Of a stretch of 13,329 bases of DNA, positions 7,854-13,329 are shown in pieces (position 1 is the stretch's first letter; each line of letters opens with the position of its first letter). Source of the DNA: Chloroflexota bacterium (GTDB lineage: Bacteria > Chloroflexota > Dehalococcoidia > Lucifugimonadales > JAPUKM01); assembly GCA_027295645.1 (NCBI GenBank), contig JAPUKM010000115.1, positions 1 to 13,329 on the forward strand, in the 5' to 3' direction. The notes under the pieces were generated by a model. It was given only the letters and a program-made list of their open reading frames with translations, did no database searches and was not told the origin of the DNA. Position numbers and translations under genes: made by a program.

Positions 7854-7866
7854 GGGTGGAGCGATG

Positions 7867-7939
7867 GCCCGAGTGGCGCAATGGCAGCGCAACCGATTTG
7901 TAATCGGTAGGCTAGTGGGTTCGACTCCCCTCTCGGGCT
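7867..7939 (+). tRNA. tRNA-Thr (anticodon UGU)
   Basis: A full cloverleaf. The acceptor stem pairs GCCCGAG (7867-7873) with CTCGGGC (7932-7938), and the D stem is GCGC/GCGC. The anticodon stem is ACCGA/TCGGT around loop TTTGTAA, anticodon TGT at 7899-7901, reading ACA. The T-loop TTCGACT is at 7920-7926. The T stem contains a T7916-C7930 mismatch. The discriminator is T7939 and no CCA is encoded. Confidence 0.95.
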
Positions 7940-7989
7940 CTTACGCGGTATACGCCTATATGTGTGGTATGCTAATATCGAGGGCGCAA

Positions 7990-8074
7990 GCAGGGGTGGG
8001 TGAGCGGTTAATACCACCAGACTGTAAATCTGGCGCCCGAAAGGGCTACGTAGGTTCGAATCCTACCCCCTGCA
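7990..8074 (+). tRNA. tRNA-Tyr (anticodon GUA)
   Basis: A class II tRNA of 85 nt. The acceptor stem pairs GCAGGGG (7990-7996) with CCCCTGC (8067-8073). The anticodon stem is CCAGA/TCTGG around loop CTGTAAA, anticodon GTA at 8024-8026. A long variable arm, typical of bacterial tRNA-Tyr, lies at about 8034-8049. The T arm is GTAGG/CCTAC around TTCGAAT. The discriminator is A8074, and CCA is not encoded. Confidence 0.97.
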
Positions 8075-8118
8075 CATATATACGATGCGGGCAAGAGCTG
8101 GACTGAGACAAGAGGGTG

Positions 8119-8194
8119 GCCCACATAGCTCAGTCGGCAGAGCACGTTCTTGGTAAGAACGAGGTCATCGGTTCAAATCCGATTGTGGGCTCCA
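8119..8194 (+). tRNA. tRNA-Thr (anticodon GGU), CCA encoded
   Basis: The acceptor stem pairs GCCCACA (8119-8125) with TGTGGGC (8184-8190). The anticodon stem is CGTTC/GAACG around loop TTGGTAA, anticodon GGT at 8152-8154, reading ACC and ACU. The T arm is ATCGG/CCGAT around TTCAAAT. The discriminator is T8191, and CCA follows at 8192-8194, unlike in the two tRNAs upstream. The tuf start lies 16 nt downstream, so the tRNA must be cut from the tuf transcript. Confidence 0.97.
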
Positions 8195-8210
8195 TGCAAG
8201 GAGAGGATAG

Positions 8211-9410
8211 ATGGCAAAACAGAAGTTCGTGCGGACCAAGCCTCACGTAAACGTGGGAACCATTGGGCATGTGGATCACGGGAAGACCACCCTGACTGCA
8301 GCGATTACCAAGGTGCTGGAGGCATCTGGAACCAGCACCAAGTACCGCGCCTTTGATTCCATCGATAACGCCCCGGAGGAGAAGGCCCGTGGTGTGACCA
8401 TCGCCATTCAGCACATTGAGTATGAGACGGAGAGCCGCCATTACGCTCATGTGGACTGCCCCGGCCACGCCGATTACATCAAGAACATGATCACCGGCGC
8501 GGCGCAGATGGATGGCGCCATCCTGGTGGTCAGCGCCCCGGATGGGCCGATGCCCCAAACCAGGGAACACATCCTTCTGGCACGCCAGGTGGAGGTGCCC
8601 CGGATGGTGGTGGCTCTGAACAAAGTAGACGCCATGGAAGATGAGGAGCTCCTCGAACTGGTGGAGATGGAGGTCCGTGAGCTGCTCACTAAGTACGAGT
8701 TCCCAGGCGATGAGATTCCCATTGTGCGTGTGAGTGCGCTAAAAGCTCTGGAGGATGAGGGCAGGGTTGATAGTCCGTGGTCGAAAGGGATCATGGATCT
8801 GATGAAAGCGGTGGACGAGTACATCACGGTCCCGCCACGCCCTGCCGACAAGCCGTTCCTGATGCCCGTGGAGGATGTCTTCGGCATCAAGGGCCGGGGC
8901 ACAGTGGTCACCGGCCGCGTGGAACGCGGGGTGGTGAAAACAGGGGACGACATTGAGATCATCGGCCTCCAGGACACCAAGAAGACGGTGGTTACCGGCG
9001 TGGAGATGTTCCACAAGACCCTTGATGAGGGAGAGCCAGGCGACGCAGTGGGATGCCTCCTGCGAGGCGTCGATCGCGATGACGTGATCCGTGGCCAGGT
9101 GCTGGCCAAACCCGGCTCCATTACTCCACACACTGACGCTCAGGGGGAGGTATACGTCCTGACCAAGGATGAGGGAGGCCGCCATACTCCCTTCTTTAAC
9201 GGGTACAAGCCGCAGTTCTATATCCGCACCACCGATATTACGGGAGAGATAGAGCTGCCTGAGGGTGTGGAGATGGTGATGCCCGGCGATCACATCAATA
9301 TGAAGATCAAGCTGATCTACCCCGTTGCCCTGGAGAATGGGGTACGCTTTGCCATCCGCGAAGGAGGACGAACGGTCGGGTCAGGGGTGATCACGGAGGT
9401 CGTTAGCTAG
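8211..9410 (+). CDS. tuf: Elongation factor Tu
   Basis: A 399-residue translational GTPase that delivers aminoacyl-tRNA to the ribosomal A site. The G-domain motifs are complete: GHVDHGKT (19-26), switch I ARGVTI (59-64), DCPGH (82-86, with catalytic His86), NKVD (137-140) and SALK (175-178). The beta-barrel domains II and III follow from about residue 210, with GIKGRGTVVTGRVERG at 225-240 and the C-terminal block from GRHTPFF (323-329) to the end. Length and ends are normal. ATG 8211 has AAGGAG at 8198-8203 with a 7-nt gap. The gene is co-transcribed behind three tRNAs, an arrangement like thrU-tyrU-glyT-thrT-tufB of E. coli without the glycine tRNA. Whether a second tuf copy exists cannot be told from this window. 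Confidence 0.99.
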   Translation: MAKQKFVRTKPHVNVGTIGHVDHGKTTLTAAITKVLEASGTSTKYRAFDSIDNAPEEKARGVTIAIQHIEYETESRHYAHVDCPGHADYIKNMITGAAQMDGAILVVSAPDGPMPQTREHILLARQVEVPRMVVALNKVDAMEDEELLELVEMEVRELLTKYEFPGDEIPIVRVSALKALEDEGRVDSPWSKGIMDLMKAVDEYITVPPRPADKPFLMPVEDVFGIKGRGTVVTGRVERGVVKTGDDIEIIGLQDTKKTVVTGVEMFHKTLDEGEPGDAVGCLLRGVDRDDVIRGQVLAKPGSITPHTDAQGEVYVLTKDEGGRHTPFFNGYKPQFYIRTTDITGEIELPEGVEMVMPGDHINMKIKLIYPVALENGVRFAIREGGRTVGSGVITEVVS

Positions 9411-9416
9411 GTAGTC

Positions 9417-9587
9417 ATGGCAAAAAAGAAGGGCGGAGCTCGCATCATCGTCACGTTGGCCTGTGCAGATTGCCGGGAACGAACGTACACCTCTACAAAG
9501 AATCGGCACAGTGATCCGAACCGCCTTGAGCTGAACAAGTTCTGCCCCAGGTGTCGTGGACATCGCGTTCACCGTGAGGTGAGGTAA
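9417..9587 (+). CDS. rpmG: 50S ribosomal protein L33 (zinc-binding form)
   Basis: A 56-residue basic protein of the large subunit. It opens with MAKKKGGARIIVTLACADC and carries two CxxC pairs (Cys16/Cys19 and Cys43/Cys46), so it is the zinc-binding, C+ form of L33. The motif YTSTKNRHSDPNRLELNKFC (24-43) is the family core. The gene starts 6 nt after the tuf stop, with only a weak AGGT (9409-9412) as ribosome-binding site, so coupling to tuf translation is likely. The tuf-rpmG-secE-nusG order is common among bacteria and supports the call. Confidence 0.95.
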   Translation: MAKKKGGARIIVTLACADCRERTYTSTKNRHSDPNRLELNKFCPRCRGHRVHREVR

Positions 9588-9589
9588 CC

Positions 9590-9856
9590 GTGGCCCGTTC
9601 ATTCCGAGGCGGCATTCTCCGCCGCCCCTCCGCAACCGAGTCCGGGTCTCGTGGTGGTCTTTTTCAGTTCTTCGGTGAGGTGGTCGGAGAGCTCAAGAAG
9701 GTCACTTGGCCCTCACGAGAGGAGACCACCAGGCTGACCATGCTGGTCATCGCTATCTCCGCGACTATAGGTATTGCTCTGGGTCTTATCGATATAGGGT
9801 TCGCTCGTGTATTCGAGCGGTTCATAGAAGGGCTGTTCCCCTTTGGCACATCATAA
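9590..9856 (+). CDS. secE: Preprotein translocase subunit SecE
   Basis: An 88-residue single-span inner-membrane protein that clamps SecY in the Sec translocon. The family signature ELKKVTWPSREE lies at 34-45, followed by one transmembrane helix at about 49-72 (LVIAISATIGIALGLIDIG). The N-terminus (1-25) is basic and probably cytoplasmic. It is the short, one-helix form rather than the three-helix E. coli form. The start is GTG 9590, with GAGGT at 9581-9585 inside the end of rpmG, leaving 2 nt between the genes. The flanking genes rpmG and nusG are its standard partners. Confidence 0.95.
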   Translation: MARSFRGGILRRPSATESGSRGGLFQFFGEVVGELKKVTWPSREETTRLTMLVIAISATIGIALGLIDIGFARVFERFIEGLFPFGTS

Positions 9857-9884
9857 AGAGCCCGCGCTGTCAGCCTCCAAATCA

Positions 9885-10445
9885 ATGAATACGATTGAAA
9901 CGCCCACAACCCGATGGTATTTTGTGCAAACCTACTCCGGCCAAGAGGAGCGGGTGCGCAAAAACCTGGAACAGCGCATTGCGACTATGGATATGCGCGA
10001 CAAGATATTCCAGGTAGTGGTTCCCACGGAGGAGATCATTGAGATCAAGGAGGGGAAACGCACTCCCAAGCGGGAGCGGCTGTACCCCGGCTACCTTCTG
10101 GTGCAGATGGCCCTGGACGATGAAAGCTGGTACGTGGTCCGGAACACGCCCGGAGTGACCGGATTCGTCTCTTCCGAGGATGAGCGGGAGATGCGGCCTA
10201 AGCCAGTGCCTCTGGAGGAGTGGGAGGTAGAGAACATCCTTAAACAGATGGAGTCGGCGACGCCCAAGGCCAGAGTGGGCTTTACCGAGGGCGAGAGCAT
10301 CAGGATCACCGATGGTCCCTTCGCCGATTTCATCGGCATGGTGAACTATATAGACCATGAAAAGGGAAAGGTACGGGTGCTGGTATCCTTCTTCGGGAGG
10401 GAGACCCCAGTAGAACTGGACTTTCTCCAGGTGGAGAGGCTGTAG
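9885..10445 (+). CDS. nusG: Transcription termination/antitermination factor NusG
   Basis: A 186-residue RNA polymerase elongation factor that links transcription to ribosomes and Rho. The NGN domain covers about 9-115, with RWYFVQTYSGQEERV (10-24) and RLYPGYLLV (65-73); the C-terminal KOW domain (about 130-186) contains GESIRITDGPFADFIG (136-151). The start is uncertain. ATG 9885 fits the family N-terminus but has no clear Shine-Dalgarno sequence. An in-frame TTG at 9843 would add 14 residues and overlap secE by 14 nt, but has no better site. I prefer the ATG, perhaps translated by coupling. rplK follows after 6 nt. Confidence 0.96.
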   Translation: MNTIETPTTRWYFVQTYSGQEERVRKNLEQRIATMDMRDKIFQVVVPTEEIIEIKEGKRTPKRERLYPGYLLVQMALDDESWYVVRNTPGVTGFVSSEDEREMRPKPVPLEEWEVENILKQMESATPKARVGFTEGESIRITDGPFADFIGMVNYIDHEKGKVRVLVSFFGRETPVELDFLQVERL

Positions 10446-10451
10446 AACCCA

Positions 10452-10874
10452 ATGGCTAAGAAGATCCGAACACTCATCAAGCTTCAGATTGAAGCGGGGA
10501 AGGCCACGCCGGCCCCACCCATCGGGCCTGCGCTGGGTCAGCACGGGGTCAACATCATGGCCTTCGTGAAGGAGTACAACGCCAAGACCGCATCCATGGG
10601 GGGGATAGTTCCCGTGGAGATGACGGTCTACGAAGATAGCTCCTTCACCTTTGTAACAAAGACATCCCCTGCTTCAGATCTCATCCGCAAAGCGGCAGGT
10701 GTTGAAAAGGGCAGCAGTCAGCCGCTTCAAGAGAAGGTCGGTACAATCTCCCGGTCTGCTGTCCGCGACATTGCGGAACAGAAGATGAAAGATCTCAACG
10801 CCAACTCCATTGAAGGGGCCATCCGCATTATTGAGGGTTCCGCTCGGAGCATGGGTATTGACGTAACGGAGTAG
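10452..10874 (+). CDS. rplK: 50S ribosomal protein L11
   Basis: A 140-residue protein of the GTPase-associated centre, binding 23S rRNA at the stalk base. The N-terminal domain carries PAPPIGPALGQHGVNIMAF (20-38), the flexible region implicated in thiopeptide sensitivity. The C-terminal rRNA-binding domain (about 75-140) includes KMKDLNANSIEGAIRIIEGS near the end. The length matches the family (about 141). The candidate ribosome-binding site GAGAGG lies about 12 nt upstream, a rather long gap. rplA begins 3 nt after the stop. Confidence 0.98.
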   Translation: MAKKIRTLIKLQIEAGKATPAPPIGPALGQHGVNIMAFVKEYNAKTASMGGIVPVEMTVYEDSSFTFVTKTSPASDLIRKAAGVEKGSSQPLQEKVGTISRSAVRDIAEQKMKDLNANSIEGAIRIIEGSARSMGIDVTE

Positions 10875-10877
10875 CTG

Positions 10878-11591
10878 ATGCCAAAGCATGGGAAGAGATA
10901 TAGAGATGCACTGGCAGAGGTGGCCCGCAAGGATCAATACGACCTTGAGGGGGCAATCACGGTGCTCAAGCGAACTGCTACCTCTAAGTTCGATGAAACG
11001 GTGGAGATACACCTGCGAACAGGGTGCGATCCCCGGCATGCCGACCAGTTGGTGAGAGGCGTAGCGGCGCTGCCCCACGGGCTTGGTAAAGAGGTGCGTG
11101 TGGCGGTGTTCGCCTCCGGAGATGCTGCACGGCAGGCTCAGGAGGCGGGTGCTGACGCTGTGGGAGAGGACGACCTGATCAAACGGATCGAGGATGGCTG
11201 GGTGCAGTTTGATGTCGCCATCGCCACGCCGGAGGTCATGGGAAAGATCGCCCGACTTGGGCGGATATTGGGCCGGCGAGGGCTAATGCCCAATCCAAAG
11301 TCAGGCACCGTGGTCCAAGCCCAGGATATCCCCCGTGCAATTAACGACGCCCGCATGGGCCGTGTGGAGTTTCGCATGGACCGCACGGCGATCATCCACG
11401 CGCCGGTGGGAAAGGCCAACTTTGAAGAGGGTGCGCTACTGGACAACCTTGAGACGATAGTTGACAACGTGGTGCGAGCCCGCCCGACGAGTCTCAAGGG
11501 CCAGTATATCCGCAGCGCCTATTTGACAAGCACTATGGGTCCCAGCATCAAACTGGACCTTTCCAAACTGTTGACTGTTAAAGTAGAATAG
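10878..11591 (+). CDS. rplA: 50S ribosomal protein L1
   Basis: A 237-residue protein of the L1 stalk, which helps release E-site tRNA and in many bacteria represses its own rplK-rplA mRNA. The hallmark RLGRILGRRGLMPNPKSGTV falls in domain II, and the C-terminal SLKGQYIRSAYLTSTMGPSI matches the family's conserved end. The ATG is preceded by GGAG (10868-10871), which overlaps the end of rplK, so translational coupling is likely. The gene ends just before the L10 leader, and no terminator of its own is seen. Confidence 0.98.
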   Translation: MPKHGKRYRDALAEVARKDQYDLEGAITVLKRTATSKFDETVEIHLRTGCDPRHADQLVRGVAALPHGLGKEVRVAVFASGDAARQAQEAGADAVGEDDLIKRIEDGWVQFDVAIATPEVMGKIARLGRILGRRGLMPNPKSGTVVQAQDIPRAINDARMGRVEFRMDRTAIIHAPVGKANFEEGALLDNLETIVDNVVRARPTSLKGQYIRSAYLTSTMGPSIKLDLSKLLTVKVE

Positions 11592-11595
11592 TTTC

Positions 11596-11688
11596 TAAAG
11601 CCGTAGACAGCGGGTCTCCAGTACGCTGGAGTTAAATAGAATGCCCGCCGAGGTGGAATAGCTGCCCGATTGACAGTGGGCTATTTTT
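11596..11688 (+). ncRNA. Ribosomal protein L10 leader RNA
   Basis: A cis-regulatory mRNA leader bound by L10 or the L10-L12 complex for autoregulation. Conserved elements are CCGTAGACAGCGGG (11601-11614) and TGCCCGCCGAGGT (11642-11654), which close a helix (CGGG 11611-11614 with CCCG 11644-11647). Inside it is a perfect 6-bp hairpin with a TACG loop (11616-11621 with 11626-11631). Position between rplA and rplJ is as expected, and a terminator follows directly. The outer limits are approximate. Confidence 0.88.
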
Positions 11689-11715
11689 CCTGGTGCTGCG
11701 GCGCCAGGATTTTTT
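11689..11715 (+). terminator. Attenuator terminator before rplJ
   Basis: An 8-bp stem (11689-11696 with 11701-11708, one G-U pair) with a TGCG loop, then A and six T residues. It lies between the L10 leader and the rplJ start at 11734. Excess L10 binding the leader would favour termination, limiting rplJL expression; this mechanism is known for some bacterial L10 leaders and inferred here. Confidence 0.85.
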
Positions 11716-11733
11716 GTTGAGATAGGTAGAAAA

Positions 11734-12288
11734 ATGCCAACGCAGAAAAAGATCGAGATGGTGGAGAAGCTCACGCAGGAGCTCTCCGGGTGCACGGTGA
11801 CCGTGGCCACAGACTTCAGCGGAATGTCGGTGAAGGCCATGGCGGAGTTGCGGCGCCATCTGAAGCAACAGGGCATTGAGTACAGGGTGGTCAAGAACAC
11901 CCTGGCGCAGCGTGCTGCAGAGGCGGCGGGGCAACCGGCCATCAAAGAGATCCTGGAGGGCCCCACGGGGTTCGCCATGGGCTATGGCGACCCGCTGGCC
12001 CCGGTCAAGCTGCTCGTAGAGTACGCGCGGACCAACCGGCTCCCTTTACAGGTACGCGGGGTGGTGTTGGACGGTATAGTGTACAAGGATCAGGCGGCCC
12101 GCGACCTAGCCACCCTGCCCTCCCGAGAGGAGTTGGCAGGCAGACTGGTTGGCCTGCTTTCCAGCCCACTGGTCCGCCTGGCAACGGTGCTGAACGGCCC
12201 GTTACAGGGGTTGGTCAACACGCTCAACAGTCCGATGACGGGGCTGGCCAACGTGCTCCGACAGCATGCAACCCGGCAGACAGGGTGA
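11734..12288 (+). CDS. rplJ: 50S ribosomal protein L10
   Basis: A 184-residue protein that binds 23S rRNA near L11 and carries the L7/L12 dimers of the stalk. The N-terminal rRNA-binding domain shows DFSGMSV (27-33), YRVVKNTLAQRA (50-61) and LEGPTGFAMGYGDP (74-87). After LPSREELAGRLVGLL comes a long C-terminal helix built of 11-residue units in one register: 133-143, 144-154, 155-165 and 166-176, each with Leu at positions 6 and 10, and the last three with Pro at position 2. Each such unit should bind one L12 dimer, so four dimers are possible. The protein is longer than typical members (about 165-180). The ribosome-binding site is weak (TAGGTAG, 11723-11729). Expression is probably controlled by the upstream leader and terminator. 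Confidence 0.97.
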   Translation: MPTQKKIEMVEKLTQELSGCTVTVATDFSGMSVKAMAELRRHLKQQGIEYRVVKNTLAQRAAEAAGQPAIKEILEGPTGFAMGYGDPLAPVKLLVEYARTNRLPLQVRGVVLDGIVYKDQAARDLATLPSREELAGRLVGLLSSPLVRLATVLNGPLQGLVNTLNSPMTGLANVLRQHATRQTG

Positions 12289-12322
12289 TAACGATTGGTT
12301 AACAAGGGACAGGTAGTACTAG

Positions 12323-12328
12323 AGGAGG
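12323..12328 (+). promoter_or_regulatory. Strong ribosome-binding site of rplL
   Basis: A consensus AGGAGG lies 7 nt upstream of the TTG at 12336. It fixes this unusual start codon and helps explain how rplL can be translated more than rplJ. Confidence 0.85.
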
Positions 12329-12335
12329 TAGCGTC

Positions 12336-12737
12336 TTGAGCAAGGACGAAGTGCTAGAGGCCATCAAGGGCCTAACCGTGGTAGAGCTCGCTGATCTGGT
12401 GAAGAGCCTGGAGGAGGAGTTTGGCGTCAGTGCGGCTGCGGTCGCCGCCCCTGCGGTCGCCGTTGCGGCAGGAGCTCCTGCGCCCGGCGCTCCGGGTGCC
12501 GCCGCCGGAGAGGCCGAAGAGGAGCAGACGGAGTTTAACGTCATCATCACTGAAACCGGTCCCAACAAGATCAACGTGATCAAGGCGGTCCGGGAGGTCA
12601 CGACTCTGGGTCTTCGAGAGGCAAAGGATCTGGTGGAGAGCGCCCCCAAGGCTGTGCAGGAGGGGGTCAGCAAGGATGACGCCAAGCAGACCAAAGAGAA
12701 GCTAGAGGCCGCCGGGGCAACGGTGACTGTAGAATAG
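12336..12737 (+). CDS. rplL: 50S ribosomal protein L7/L12
   Basis: A 133-residue multi-copy stalk protein that recruits translational GTPases such as EF-Tu and EF-G. The N-terminal dimerisation domain that binds L10 covers about 1-31, an Ala/Pro/Gly-rich flexible hinge 32-62, and the globular factor-binding domain 65-133, with GPNKINVIKAVREVTTLGL (75-93) as the conserved core. The start is TTG 12336 with an ideal AGGAGG; no in-frame Met codon occurs anywhere in the gene, so an ATG start is excluded. A TTG start is odd for one of the most strongly made proteins. The gene lies 47 nt after rplJ. rpoB, often next in this cluster, is missing. Confidence 0.98.
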   Translation: MSKDEVLEAIKGLTVVELADLVKSLEEEFGVSAAAVAAPAVAVAAGAPAPGAPGAAAGEAEEEQTEFNVIITETGPNKINVIKAVREVTTLGLREAKDLVESAPKAVQEGVSKDDAKQTKEKLEAAGATVTVE

Positions 12738-12767
12738 CCCTGGCTAAAGTCACTTGTAGGTAGTGTC

Positions 12768-12995
12768 GTGAGCCGTCGAAAAGACCGCGAGCGGTATGAG
12801 TCCAGGAAACACCTCTACCCCGATTACACCGGGTTCCGCGGGTATAACGTGGAGACGGACAGGCCGGGGCTGACGGCGCTGCAAGCGGTCACGTGTACCG
12901 TATGTGGTCGTAAACGTAACGTACCCCCTGAGGTAGCTGAAGAGCAGGGAGAGCGATACGTCTGCCAAAGCTGCCAGGAGGCGGGAAAAGGATAG
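12768..12995 (+). CDS. Small zinc-ribbon protein of unknown function
   Basis: A 75-residue protein I do not recognise. The first 20 residues are highly charged (SRRKDRERYESRKHLYPDY), then comes a Gly/Tyr segment and a zinc ribbon with Cys43/Cys46 (CTVC) and Cys66/Cys69 (CQSC) spaced by 19 residues. No signal peptide or membrane segment is seen, so it is probably cytoplasmic. The start is GTG 12768, with TAGGTAG (12757-12763) as a possible ribosome-binding site. It lies 30 nt after rplL with no convincing terminator between them and only 3 nt before radC, so it may be co-transcribed with either or both. Zinc ribbons of this size occur in ribosomal proteins, RNA polymerase-binding proteins and uncharacterised regulators; a nucleic-acid or RNA polymerase contact is a guess only. 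Confidence 0.8.
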   Translation: MSRRKDRERYESRKHLYPDYTGFRGYNVETDRPGLTALQAVTCTVCGRKRNVPPEVAEEQGERYVCQSCQEAGKG

Positions 12996-12998
12996 CAG

Positions 12999-13329
12999 GT
13001 GGAAGGCCAGCCGCGGCCGCAGTATCACGTGATGATCCGGGACCTCCCTGCGGGTGAGCGTCCCCGGGAGCGGCTGCGCGACCACGGTCCCACCTATCTC
13101 AGCAACGCCGAGCTGATCGCGATTCTGCTACGCACCGGCACCACCTCTGAAAACGTCGTCGCCCTGGCGACGCGCCTGCTTTCCCAGTACGGTGGCCTTG
13201 AGGGGCTGGCGAAGGCGAGCTTCCGGGAGCTGTCCAACCAGCACGGTATGGGGGAGGCCAAGACAAGCCAGCTCAAGGCGGCTCTGGAGCTGGGTAAAAG
13301 GCTGCTGGCCACCAGCGACGAGCAGCGGG
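12999..13329 (+). CDS. radC: RadC-like protein, 5' part (cut by the window end)
   Basis: The first 110 codons of a RadC (UPF0758) family protein, open to the end of the window. The visible part is the N-terminal helix-hairpin-helix region: IRDLPAGERPRERLRDHG (13-30), LSNAELIAILLRTGT (34-48) and HGMGEAKTSQLKAALELGKR (83-102). The JAMM/MPN metalloprotease-like domain should follow outside the window. Despite its name, a DNA-repair role for the family is not firmly established. The start GTG 12999 has AAAAGG at 12986-12991 with a 7-nt gap; ATG 13032 is an alternative that also fits the family N-terminus. It lies 3 nt after the zinc-ribbon gene, so the two are probably translated from one mRNA. 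Confidence 0.92.
   Translation, partial: MEGQPRPQYHVMIRDLPAGERPRERLRDHGPTYLSNAELIAILLRTGTTSENVVALATRLLSQYGGLEGLAKASFRELSNQHGMGEAKTSQLKAALELGKRLLATSDEQR

Noticed and set aside
7826..8017. A 63-codon - strand frame over tRNA-Thr(UGU) and part of tRNA-Tyr
   Set aside because: It is the reverse complement of tRNA genes plus the leader hairpin, with the typical ESNPLAYRLQIGCAAIAP artefact string.
8130..8570. A 146-codon - strand frame over tuf and tRNA-Thr
   Set aside because: It starts in the antisense of tRNA-Thr(GGU), giving a GFEPMTSFLP-like string well known as a tRNA-antisense artefact, and continues antisense to EF-Tu, a frequent spurious hypothetical.
11664..11688. A GCCC/GGGC hairpin followed by ATTTTT as an additional terminator within the L10 leader
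   Set aside because: The stem is only 4 bp with a 10-nt loop; it is more likely part of the leader fold, and the stronger terminator follows at 11689-11715.
12735..12746. Short inverted repeat TAGCC-CT-GGCTA after rplL as a terminator
   Set aside because: The stem is 5 bp with a 2-nt loop and no T-tract, too small and strained to act as a terminator.
1..13329. A novel defence, mobile or biosynthetic system
   Set aside because: No transposase, integrase, phage, CRISPR, toxin-antitoxin or biosynthetic genes were seen; all larger genes belong to known housekeeping families.

Overview
The window looks like a chromosomal housekeeping region from a GC-moderate bacterium. The best guess is a Chloroflexota member, possibly of the Dehalococcoidia. 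This rests on a four-domain S1 protein coupled to clpC-radA, a tRNA-tuf-rpmG-secE-nusG-rplKAJL block not followed by rpoBC, frequent GTG/TTG starts, and divergent proteins that match no familiar proteobacterial or firmicute version. The taxonomic call is an inference and only moderately secure. Every gene I accept is on the + strand, and coding density is high.

Layout: (1) 5S rRNA (5-128) with a strong intrinsic terminator, ending an rRNA transcription unit. (2) A promoter at 313-342, then a four-S1-domain protein gene and clpC (11-nt overlap), closed by a 12-bp UUCG terminator. The stretch 168-312 between the 5S terminator and this promoter holds nothing I can name. (3) A promoter carrying a perfect 14-bp palindrome, then radA (DNA repair), larE and larC (nickel-pincer cofactor synthesis). 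(4) A good promoter (7749-7777) and a 13-bp hairpin, then tRNA-Thr(UGU), tRNA-Tyr(GUA), tRNA-Thr(GGU), tuf, rpmG, secE, nusG, rplK and rplA. (5) A ribosomal protein L10 leader ending in an intrinsic terminator (attenuator), then rplJ and rplL. (6) A 75-residue zinc-ribbon protein of unknown function and the 5' part of radC, cut off by the window end.

The genes serve translation (5S rRNA, S1, tRNAs, EF-Tu, L33, L11, L1, L10, L7/L12), transcription elongation (NusG), protein export (SecE), protein quality control (ClpC), DNA repair (RadA, RadC-like) and nickel-cofactor biosynthesis (LarE, LarC). I see no mobile element, CRISPR array, phage gene or defence system. The most notable points are an L10 C-terminus with four in-register 11-residue units (possible octameric L12 stalk), the palindrome in the radA promoter, the attenuator-like hairpin ahead of the tRNA-tuf operon, a TTG-started rplL, and the small zinc ribbon between rplL and radC where rpoB is often found.
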